From Zonotrichia leucophrys gambelii (Eukaryota > Chordata > Aves > Passeriformes > Passerellidae), in the NCBI RefSeq assembly GCF_028769735.1, contig NC_088170.1, positions 54,903,585 through 54,967,584 of the forward strand: DNA of 64,000 nt, read 5' to 3'. Positions 50,001-59,581 of this stretch are shown in pieces. The notes under the pieces are model-generated. The model was not told where the DNA came from, searched no databases, and was given only the letters and a program-made list of their open reading frames with translations. Position 1 is the first letter of the stretch. Each line of letters opens with the position of its first letter. The position numbers and the translations under genes are program-made.

Positions 50001-52015
50001 TCCTGTGCCATGTAGTATCTTATCTGTTTAGTAGGCAATTTTATAAAATTACATGTTTTCTGTCCTATGTTATTAAAAGCCAGGGCCATGTGGCTTCCTA
50101 TCTTGTTTCATCTCTTGATTACACTGTAAATAGTCATTAATGAGTAGTATTGCAAACATAATGATAGCTGATGTCATAATCATGATTATGAAATCAGCTA
50201 CATAAATAGAAAAATAAAAGATTATTTTAAATGTAAAAACAAATTCAGCGTGTGAAGAAAACGATCTAAAAGAAGAAATCATGTTCAAATATTTCTATAC
50301 TTTTATGCACTACATATAAGAAAATAAACAATTTTTTTTTCCTAATTCCCCTGATCTGTAGAACATAGTATTATCCTTTGTTCTCCAGTCTAGTCATATC
50401 AATTCCCCTGGATCTGGAAAGTTATCATAAAACAATTGATGCAAGAAACCTGATAAGGTATAGACTTGTGCAGTGGAAAATGAGCTCACAACCAAAACTC
50501 ACAGGCTAAAAACTCATATTTAAAAAAAATTCTGCAAAAATCTCTTCCCAATACTCTTATACATTTCTAGAACTCGATATCACTTTGAAGAATGGACTGA
50601 ATAATAGAAAAAATCAAAGGTAAAATGTTACGAATTTCTGAAGACTTTCTGTATCAGAACACAAAAAGATAATAACTTCTGTTACCAATCTAAATATGCA
50701 TAGATTGAAGAAGCAGAGCACAGTGCTCCCTGAGGAAATAAAAATCAATGAAGAACTGACAGTCAGTAAAAGCTGGAGTCAATCGCCCTTTGTAAGGTAC
50801 ATTCCTAATATTCAAAAAAGCTTAGGAAGTGTGTTTACTCCTTTAAAATTATGCAATTCAAGACCGCTGAAAGGGTTATTAAAAAAAAAACAAAACAAAA
50901 ACCAACCATGGGAAAACCCAGAGCTCTAAATATGAATCACTGAATGGAGAAAATATTGAGCAAGAAAAATAAACTTGGTATCAAGGAAGAGCTATTATCA
51001 CAAGAATACAATGATCTGAACGAATCCATAGAAATCACTGTCATTTTGTACCATGACTCCCAGGTTTCAGTGTGCTACATAAAATCTTTTACAAGCAGCA
51101 GTGAAGGCTAATGCTACTACTGAAAATTATTTTTAATGAGTCCTGAAGTGTTAGTTTAGGTCAGTTTCTCATATTATCCATTAACTACAGTAAAACAGAC
51201 TGGAATTTAATTTGAATTCAGAGTTCATTAATATTTCGTGTAGATACCAATTCTTTAACAAGCTGGTGAGTTATAGGGTACATGAGACTTTAAAAAATGC
51301 TATTTTGTGGCATATTTCCATAACTGCATTGAAACTTACTGCTACTTAGCTCATTTCTCAGGTTACTGAACTTGTAAATTGATAGAAAAATTCCTTATGA
51401 AAAAGCAAACACAAAATCATACCCAGTTGTCTGGCAATAAACCATTTTTTTTTGTTTATTATAATTAGACAAAATCAAGATATTAAATATGAGCTTAGTC
51501 ATAAGCTCACTTCACTTTCATCCAACTGGAATTTAAATTAAGACTGTTGTTTCATCTGTCTTTCCAACTGCATATCAAATTAAGGTGTCAAAAAAAGGGA
51601 AAATTTTTCCTATTAAAAAAACCCAAAAACCCCATCAGAATATCCTGTATTCTTACCAACAGGCAAGGAATAAAGCAGTGAGACCAAATGGTAAATTTCA
51701 ATAAGGTATTTCAATCCCAAAATTGTTTTTCAAAGCTAAAATGCTTGCTGATCTTGGAGGTAGACATCAAGATCATTTAGGAAAAAAAATAAGAATCTTA
51801 AACTTTTAAAATAAAATGCTGTGCATTTCAGTAATCTCCTATACCTCTGGAGACAAATAAAAAAATAGGCTTCCTTTTTTTTTTTCCCTTGTCTCATTAC
51901 ATCTAATGTTACAAGTCTACAAAAGGTTCAAGGTGCTGATGGATTAAGAGGGCATTAAAAGGGCATTTAAGCCAGTTAGAGCAGATAAACACATTGCCAT
52001 GGACATAGTAGATGA
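47021..52015. other. AT-rich non-coding DNA
   Basis: No gene recognised. A C/T-rich, G-poor stretch lies at about 47870-48200. An A8T9 self-complementary tract lies at 48846-48862. The 36-bp palindrome at 50165-50200 is listed separately. Confidence 0.65.
50165..50200. repeat. 36-bp near-perfect palindrome with homeodomain-like centre
   Basis: The 18 bases to the left of the axis pair with the 18 to the right at 17 positions; the only mismatch is 50173/50192. There is no spacer. The centre is TAATCATGATTA, two TAAT half-sites facing each other 4 bases apart. The left flank also reads TGATGTCAT, close to an ATF/CRE-type site. It may be a dimer-binding site, a cruciform-prone sequence or chance. 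Confidence 0.85.
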
Positions 52016-52073
52016 CTTTTCTTTTTTCCTCTCCTTTTTTTCTCTTTTTCACTTTTTTTTTTTTTTTCCCCCA
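52016..52073. repeat. Pyrimidine tract, T-rich
   Basis: About 58 bases of nearly pure C/T on the plus strand end in a T-run of about 16 and then CCCCC. It lies just upstream of the open frame noted at 52087-52283. Confidence 0.9.
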
Positions 52074-52086
52074 TTAATCTCAAAAG

Positions 52087-52283
52087 CTGATGATGCAAAC
52101 AAACTGAGAGCTCAGTTCAGTCGTCTAAACCAGCACCTGGTATTTGAGGGTTCCTGGGTCAGTCACAGGGGGCTGAGAGGTTGGAACCAGAATTGTATGG
52201 GGGTTCCACCCTTCCGCAGAGGCAGCTGGAGACCAGGACACACTGGCAGGGATCAGGCACAGAAGTTTCTGTTTAGAGAATAG
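52087..52283 (+). other. Candidate exon-like open segment
   Basis: After the long pyrimidine tract, an AAAAG/CTG junction gives a plausible 3' splice-site context. The following 197 bases are GC-richer than the flanks and open in one plus frame to a TAG at 52281-52283. The encoded peptide starts ADDANKLRAQFSRLNQH and then becomes Gly/Arg/Trp-rich. I do not recognise it. It could be a terminal exon, an old repeat or chance. No poly(A) signal was noted close by. Confidence 0.15.
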
Positions 52284-52723
52284 ACAATGTCATCATATTC
52301 CTGTGCCTCTCTGGTGATAAAATTGCTGTGACAGGCTTTGCCACAGAACTTCAGGTGGAGTTATGGCTTACTGATCATCTGCCATGTCCCCAAATTTTGT
52401 TTTTTCATTGGTTTACTCTGAGATTTGTTGAGAAGACAATTTTAGGGAATCTTGCTTTTGACGCAAGTAGATCAATGATAAATCATCAAAACTGTAATAT
52501 TTTTTTTCTATTCTGCTGAAAGGTCAAGTGAACTAGACGGTCTAGAACAAAGTAACTTGGACACAGGGTATTAGTTATTGACCATCTTTGGGCAAAATCA
52601 AACACCTCTTCTTAGTTCTTTTCTGTTCAGCAATGCAAAATGGGATCAAAAGCTGGAGCACAATGAAAACGCCAGAGATTCTAATGTAGAAAACTACCCT
52701 GACTGAAGCATATTACCTATTTA
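52284..52723. other. Non-coding DNA
   Basis: Nothing recognisable up to the target duplication of the LTR. Confidence 0.6.
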
Positions 52724-52850
52724 GACTGTGTCACGGTTTGAGCCTGGCACAGAGCCAGTGCCCCCCATGAAAATGCCCTCACCCTGGTGTCTGCTGTGAG
52801 ATGTGACCAGGAATAAGCAAAACAGGCTTTAGCTTGAACATAAAGAACAC

Positions 52851-52856
52851 TTTATT
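52851..52856 (-). promoter_or_regulatory. LTR poly(A) signal AATAAA
   Basis: Minus-strand AATAAA followed by a T/G-rich stretch inside the LTR. It sets the LTR orientation. Confidence 0.7.
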
Positions 52857-53685
52857 ACCTAAACTACAGGGAAATAGGGAAAAACTATAAGGAAAAGGAA
52901 AAAAAAATTGAAAACCTTACAAAAAAACCACTTTCCTCCTCCCCACTACCTGACTTTCTCAGTCCGATACATTCTCCCAAATCACCAACTGCCCAGCCTT
53001 GGCACCACACTTTAGTATACTCAAACTGCAGTTCATGAAGAGGAAAGGAGTCCTTCTTGTTCCATAGGCTTCCCCTGGAAACACACTGAAACCTCGTGTG
53101 CTTCCCTGTCACTTCGGCACCGCCCGGAAAAAGTCCTTTTGCCGCTTGTGACATCTTCCTTCCATGCCCAGTGCTCTCACCACCGCGCATGGATCAGAGC
53201 TGCTTTTAGGGTTGTCTTTCAAGGATGCCTTGTCTCACTCCAAAAAGGCACAGTCTCTGCTTTGGGACATCTGTCCCCCCCATATTTTTCCAACCCCCTG
53301 GGGCCGGGGGGTCCTCACGATGAACCCTCCTGGTTCTGAGCCACTGCTTCCCCCTAAGTGCAGTCTCTGTGTCACAGGAACAACTGAGTCCATGGCCACA
53401 AGAAAAGTCCAGCCAAAAGGCCACTCCAAATCATCTCTCCCCATTCAATCATCTCCACGTTCTTCGGGCCAGGTCCTTGTCTCATCTCATCTCTTATCTC
53501 CCTTCTTATTCAGCTTCGAGGAGGATTAGCATTTTTGCAAGGCCCCAATCATGAAAGAAAGGGGTTAAAACTTTCAGTCTCTGTCCCGGAGCTGCGGCAC
53601 TCCCACACACGCTGCCGCTCCAGCCGGGCACTCTTCCCCCCCCTTCTCCTCCTGGGCCGGCTGCTATCACATTCGGTGTCGCCGG

Positions 53686-53707
53686 CTCTCTCTCTCTCTC
53701 TCTCTCC
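53686..53707. repeat. CT dinucleotide microsatellite
   Basis: About ten CT units end in CC and run straight into the G homopolymer. Confidence 0.95.
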
Positions 53708-53731
53708 GGGGGGGGGGGGGGGGGGGGGGGG
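53708..53731. repeat. Homopolymer of 24 G
   Basis: An uninterrupted run of 24 G on the plus strand (C on the LTR sense strand), joined to the CT repeat. It can form a G-quadruplex and is a likely place for sequencing or assembly length error. Confidence 0.95.
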
Positions 53732-55662
53732 TGGGAAGGGCTGCCCGAGGGCTGACTCCCTGGGATCTTCCACCCTTCCATCCTCGAAGGCCTCCTCACC
53801 TCCCATCTCTGTCCAGGCCCAGGGCCTACCACGTGGCTGCCCCTCCCCCGCCCAGCAGCAGCGACTGGACAGGGGAGGGAGATCTGACCTCTTCGCCGCG
53901 ACGTCCCAAGAGAGCCTCCCAGGGCCAGAGCCCTGCTTTTAACCCCTGTGTATTCTCGGAGGTGTGTCCAAACCCCACTGGCTACACCAGGTGTCAGTAT
54001 GAAACTCAGAACATCCATTGGTTTGACCACAGCATCCCAGAATTCCCACTCCTTCCTGGTCAAACCACCACAGACTGTTTTGTAATAAAATTACATTTGT
54101 TTAAAGTAATCTAAATTTCTGTTAAAATGGATACCAGCATTAAGAGGAAACATATTTCCTCCTTACTTATTCTTGTTTAGTCATTTGATACAATTCTTAC
54201 GGAATAGCAGAATCTGTAAACAAACTGTGAAGAAATATTCTTATTTAAACTAGGATACTTAAATCCAGTTAGCAAAAAATGATACATGCACTAAAATACA
54301 GTTTTAAAAGCTAAACAAAACGTGTTTGGCAAGTTTTGTTTCAGAACTCCAGAAATATGGTAGAAAATTAATATAAAGGTAGACAAGTCTACTTTTCTAA
54401 AATAAATTCTGGAAAGTCCTAATGCCATGAAAATACGCAATGGGTAAATTATTTAACCCCCTTCTCCCAAAAAGGCAGAACACAAAAAGCAAGAATGTCT
54501 ATAACTTAGTCATATTCTGTTCAAATACAAACCTGGTTGCAGAGAAACTGAGAAAGGACAAGTACTGGCAATCCAATGGCCTTTTCTAATGTAGTATACC
54601 TATGCTCAGATTATAGCTTTGCCTCAAAGGTGCAATTGTGGGTGTTTCACATATTTCATTTCAGCATTCATTAGAATTTATTCTTTTTTTTTTTTTTTAG
54701 ATTGTAGGTTTTTAAATGAAAAATAACATTGGAAGCTTGGGGGAAATGGGGAAATATGCATTGGCAGCATTTTGTTCAATTTCCTTGGCAATGCTTTTTC
54801 CATCTTAGTAGCATGAGAAAATGAGATGAGAAGACATTTTTAATAAACTTTTGTCCTGAAGTCACTTGCTCAGTTATAATCACTAAGTATTTTCATTAAT
54901 TACATTTTCATTTTATATTATGTGAGTGTCTCTATATATTTCAGGTATAAAAGAAAGATGTCCTTGACACTATTTACACTAATTCTCAAGTTAGTGACCA
55001 ATTCAAAATAACATCATGCAGTTGCTATTAAAATGAAGTTCAGAGTTTCAATAGACTGCTTGTGCCTGACAACTAATTTTTTTGTTGCTCCCTCAGGGAG
55101 TTGCTAGAAACAGTCTTCAATGTAGATTCATCCTGTGACTGAAGCACAGAAAGGAAAAGCTGAAAAATGAGCAATGGGAACAGCTTGCTGATGAAGTTGA
55201 ATGAGGAGCTAGTAATGATATTGATGACATTACTAATTACTTAGCAGGCAGAATTCAAAATGAGAATTCATTTGTCATCGTGATATCATCAATCAGCTTC
55301 CCATTGCCTTGGGAAATAGGTTCGTGCTTGCTTGGTGCCAGATAAACTTCGCTTTATAACTCATTTTGGTTTGTGCATATGTACTTTTTAATTTTTGTGT
55401 TTGAATGTTTTACTCTTCCCTGCATTGCTTTCTGGTTGTTTTAAGTGTTTCAAAGGTTGGGTATTTTGCACTTAAATCAGAATTAAAAACAACACAATCT
55501 CTGCCCTTCAAAACACGCAAATTTTCAACAGGTTTTTGTATAAGGATCATAGCCTAAAGTAACATCCATCACTGATACAAAAGGAAGCCTATTCAAATTT
55601 TACACTTAAAAAAATTCAGATAGATTCCTAGATATTTTAAGAAAAAAAATTACAGTAAGAAT

Positions 55663-55686
55663 ATGCAAATTCCCCTAATTAGGGGA
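55663..55686. promoter_or_regulatory. Octamer motif abutting a 16-bp palindrome centred on TAATTA
   Basis: ATGCAAAT (55663-55670), the POU/OCT octamer, directly touches the perfect palindrome TCCCCTAATTAGGGGA (55671-55686), whose centre is the homeodomain core TAATTA. The combination could be a POU/homeobox enhancer element. No nearby promoter or gene is recognised, so function is inference. Confidence 0.35.
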
Positions 55687-55700
55687 TGGAGGATCAAAAG

Positions 55701-56024
55701 TCATAGTTCCTGAGTCCTTGAGTAAAAAAATATCTTTGGATATTGATTTAGGTTTTTCAAGCAATCCAATATTCCTAATCCTTTAGCCTGTGAATCAGTG
55801 TCACACTCCCAAGAGCCTGGAAGCTGTACTATCTCCTCCAAACAGCTGAGATTCCTGGCTGTGTCATCCTGCTGGAAAGGGAGCTGGCCAGACTTTACTG
55901 ACTGTGCACTCCAAGATTTTCCTCTCTCCAGTCCAACTTGGCATTCTGTCTTTTTCATCTGCTTTCTCAATCCTTGTATTCTTGCCTTGTCTTTCACAGG
56001 GACACTTTCCACTTTTGTGGGCAT
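55701..56024 (-). CDS. Unrecognised 107-codon ORF
   Basis: A minus-strand frame starts at an ATG in poor context (T at -3). The product is hydrophilic and mixed in composition: a Lys/Arg-rich N-terminal third (residues 5-40), then Ser/Gln/Asp-rich sequence, and a short aromatic C terminus. There is no signal peptide, membrane segment or known motif. The opposite strand is also open for 80 codons and carries a good 3' splice-site-like tract ending near 56000, so the region is locally stop-poor in several frames. This weakens the case for a gene. No poly(A) signal or partner exon was identified. Confidence 0.12.
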   Translation of the reverse strand: MPTKVESVPVKDKARIQGLRKQMKKTECQVGLERGKSWSAQSVKSGQLPFQQDDTARNLSCLEEIVQLPGSWECDTDSQAKGLGILDCLKNLNQYPKIFFYSRTQEL

Positions 56025-57655
56025 ACACTATGATCATTAGTGCTTTGCTGAGAAGTAAGTAAAGAGAATATTTGTTTACTCACAAGGGAACTACTAACTG
56101 TCCCCTTGGAAGCCACCAAAGCTGTCAATGACTTGCTCTACCAGGCCCATGTCATGGCAGTAAGAATTAACCTGAGAGTTACCCAGGGTCCCAAATGAAA
56201 ATGTGGGATCTGCTGGCTAGCTGTATTTGGCCAAGGGAGTAGTGATCTGAATCAGCAAGTATATTGTCTTTTAATATGCTTATGGTACTATAGTCTAGTA
56301 ATATATGCATAAGCTTAGAGGTAGCCTCTAACTCATTAAACAACCTAATGGATCATCTGACAGTTGGAAAGGTTTTCTGTGTGATTGAATATTAAAGTGA
56401 ATGTGTTAATTTGAGCCTGTATTATTATGCCATGCCATTTGCACTGTTTTCTATCATTTTGATTAATGCCTAGATTGTGACTAACACGTAGAAGGAATGA
56501 GGAATAATATGCATAAAAGTGCAGTCTATGGATGTTCTTACCATTCTAGTTTGTGCATCTACTGAAACAAAATAAGTAAAAATGGAGAGGGGGGAAAGTG
56601 ATTCTTTTGGCTTTTAGTCTTATAAAATTTATAAGATTATAAAATATTGATTTTCTCTATCACTTCTACGAGATAGGAATGAAGGAGATTTCATTTAGTT
56701 AAGTATCACAGTCACAAAAAAGCAATTTACATATATTTTACATACATGTTTTTGCTGTTTTAGTCAAAAACAGAGGAAAACTTCAGAATTTTCTTAGTAT
56801 CTAGAAACACTTCCTGATTGAGCAGATTCTGAAGAATGAGGGTGTTCCAATTCAGTGAGTTTATAACTGCAGTTTGGATTACATGCAGGCCATTAATTCT
56901 CCAGGACCCTTTGAAATACATTTGTAGCTTGTCATAACATCTTCACAGAACTGATTTTCATTTGCTTTATGTAGATTCTTCACATTAAGTGGCATTTCAC
57001 AGAAGCTGAATACTTTTTTCTTCTTCTGTTTACAAAGGGTCATATTAAATAATAAAAAGAAATATTGCAGGAATTTAATAATTTAAAAACATGTAATACT
57101 CCCTAAGGATACAATCACTAGGATAATTTTATATGTATTAAGTTGTACTGCAGATAGAATTTTCAAAGAACACCACACTTCTGATATATCTAATTCTTGT
57201 GAAAATGGAAGAGACTTAAGCAGATTTTCTGCTTTTCTAAAACAGGCTGACTACTTAAGATAGTTACCCTGAGTAGAGTTCAGAGTATCGTACTGTTTCT
57301 CCTCTGAAAATCTAACTTCAGGAAACTCTAGAGAAAGGCAGGATGGCATCCTAAATCTCACCAGAATCATACATGGAGATATCATTCAAATAAATCTCCC
57401 AGAGGAAAGAGGCGCCTCTTAAAATGACAAAACAGATGACTGTAAATGAGAACTGCAGTTCCAGACAACTGGTGTGAAGGTGCTTGAATATTGCATTGCC
57501 AGCACATTGCCTTGCTCTGTACAGTGGCAGCAGAACAGACGTTCCAAATTTGGCACATGACCCCTGACTCTCCTGCAGGTCTCTTTCCAGCAACTGCTAT
57601 GATAAGCTCTTTTAGAGGAAAGTAAAAAATCCTCCACAATGCAAGTGAGTCAACA

Positions 57656-57688
57656 TTCTTGTGAGATAGGACAACTGTCTCACAAGAA
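57656..57688. repeat. Hairpin, 14-bp stem, 5-base loop
   Basis: The arms TTCTTGTGAGATAG and CTGTCTCACAAGAA pair at 13 positions plus one that would be a G-U wobble in RNA. The loop is GACAA. It is not low-complexity. Confidence 0.85.
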
Positions 57689-57730
57689 AGTGAGTTAATA
57701 GGGACTTATTTTTCTGAATAAATGAATGGT

Positions 57731-57754
57731 GTTTTCCCTACTGTTTTCCCTACT
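57731..57754. repeat. Perfect 12-bp tandem duplication
   Basis: GTTTTCCCTACT occurs twice without spacer. Confidence 0.9.
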
Positions 57755-59550
57755 TATATAAGGGGAATGTGTCAATGATATTTGAAGGCAAGGTAATAAT
57801 TGCCATTAAGTGCAGTTAGCTTAATCTGATAATTAGTTTTAAATATGAATGCAGTTCAGAAAACTGCTTTTTATTGTTATTTGATTTTTTAATTTTCTCT
57901 CCTGAAAATTATTTTTCACAAAAGAACTCCAAATGGCCTTCCCTTGGTGTAATGGAAGATTTGGAGCAAGAAAAATTTAATCTCCATAGATCAGGCTGCC
58001 AGCCTTGTCAGAGGTTCCTATTGACAGCAGTCTACTGAAAAAAAATGGAGGGGAAAGGAGCAATTCTAGGAGACTTTTTAGATTTCTTTTCTTTTTAATC
58101 TTGGATTAATCTATCTTCAGTCATGATATTGTGCTGGGAATAGCTTATAATTGCTAAATTTGTTCTTATTTTATAAGCAGAGGTGACTGACTTTGCTCTT
58201 TGAAAATACTAATCTGCTTTTTTCTATGTCATTATCTCTTCTTGTGGTTTTTGCTGAACACAAGAACCGGTACTCTAAAAAAGCTGTTGATTAATCTAAT
58301 TCCATTTAATTAGATAAATACATAGCAGGGAAAACAGAAGAAGGAGAGGTCTTTGATCTTTTCAAGTTAGACTAAATGATAATGGAAATTTCTCAGTATA
58401 GGTAAGAAGGTTGTTTGAGCCTCTTAAGTCTCTAATATTGTCAGTTACTCAAAGGCACTTCCTAAGCTTTTAAGTTCAACTTAATTAAAATATATATCAT
58501 AACAATTGACTTCCATTATTTCAGCACCAGAAAATCCTATCATGCTGTCATTACTTTATGTAAATGGATTTGTTTTACATAATGTGCAGAAATTATAGTA
58601 CGGTCCATTAAAAACATATCTTTCTGAATTAGTGATAGATAAAGTGGTAGAGATTTTAAAAATATTCCAATTCAACTTTTCTAAAGTTTAGTTTTTTCCA
58701 ATTAGAAAGCCTATTCATTCTATTTACTTTTATTTTGGTTGGTTTGTTTGGTTTCCTTTTTAGGAAAACATATGAAAGATATTAATGAAATAGTATCACT
58801 TATTTAAATAGCATTCTTTCCTCAAAAGCTGGAAGATTTCAAAATAAAGGCCAGTACAAAAAAAAACTCTAAAGCAAATGTTTTGCTCTGAGAAATTCTT
58901 AATAGATCTTAACATATTTTTAATTACTAAGTGTCATGCAATGGTCTAATTATAATGGATTTTTTTTCTTTTTTATTCTACATGGCAGATACTTATTTGT
59001 GTTTAGACTTGATTTTTTTTTAAATACTTCATTTATATCTTCTTCACTTTCAGCTTTGTGTTTTTGTATGATTCCCACGGAAAATTTGACAGTATGTTGT
59101 CTGTCAGTCTATTCTTGCCATTGTTTTTGGATACACTGCTGATCATTGTAATGTCCTAATTTCTTCAGTGATATACAGATTCTTTAGGAATACTTCTCCT
59201 TGATCCACCTTTTTCCTGGATTGTAAGTTATTTGCCTAAGAGACAATATTCTTGTTTGGTTATTTTGCACTGCCTGATATAACAGAGTCCTTATTTCTTA
59301 AAGTGTTGTACAGATGGGCAGTGTCATTAAAAATAGTATGAAGATAATATTTTTGTGTTTCTGGATTTTTACTTTCTTTTATTCATAATCTGCAGATTGA
59401 CTGCAGATTCAGAGACTGTGCCATGCCGCAAGTAAATTATATTCATAATAAAATGAGTCTATTACACACTATGTTTTCCTGTACATTAATCTTGTGTAGG
59501 TACTGCTTTTTCACTGCATTTAACTGAAATATATTATAGTGACTGATGGG

Positions 59551-59581
59551 TTTTAAAACTTATATTCAATAAGTTTTAAAA
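59551..59581. repeat. Hairpin, 13-bp perfect stem
   Basis: TTTTAAAACTTAT and ATAAGTTTTAAAA flank the 5-base loop ATTCA. AT-rich, so chance is more plausible than for the 46088 and 57656 hairpins. Confidence 0.8.

Larger units (their letters stand above)
52729..54072 (-). mobile_element. Well-preserved solo ERV LTR, 1344 bp
   Basis: The element begins TGTCACGGTTTG and ends CAAACCACCACA on the plus strand, that is TG...CA with imperfect 12-bp inverted ends, and is flanked by a perfect 5-bp duplication. It is antisense: AATAAA reads on the minus strand at 52851-52856, about 125 bases before the LTR 3' end at 52729, as expected for R-U5. The U3 half (53500-54072) is GC- and CpG-rich and includes a CT repeat and a run of 24 G. 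A GGGGTTAAAAGC block on the minus strand near 53932-53943 is TATA-like. No gag, pol, env or primer-binding site adjoins it, so the provirus was lost by recombination between its LTRs. Retained CpGs, intact ends and an unbroken duplication suggest a fairly young insertion. Open frames of up to 185 codons inside it reflect GC content and are not called. Confidence 0.92.
52724..54077. repeat. 5-bp target-site duplication GACTG around the LTR
   Basis: GACTG at 52724-52728 directly precedes the LTR and GACTG at 54073-54077 directly follows it. A 5-bp duplication suits ERVL-type (and some gamma-like) integrases; 6 bp would be expected for ERVK types. It proves a single clean insertion and fixes both ends. 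Confidence 0.9.

Noticed and set aside
53506..54063. 185-codon minus-strand frame and several overlapping frames of 70-135 codons
   Set aside because: All lie inside the solo LTR. Stop codons are rare there because of high GC content and the CT and G runs; the products are Pro/Gly/Arg/Ser low-complexity.
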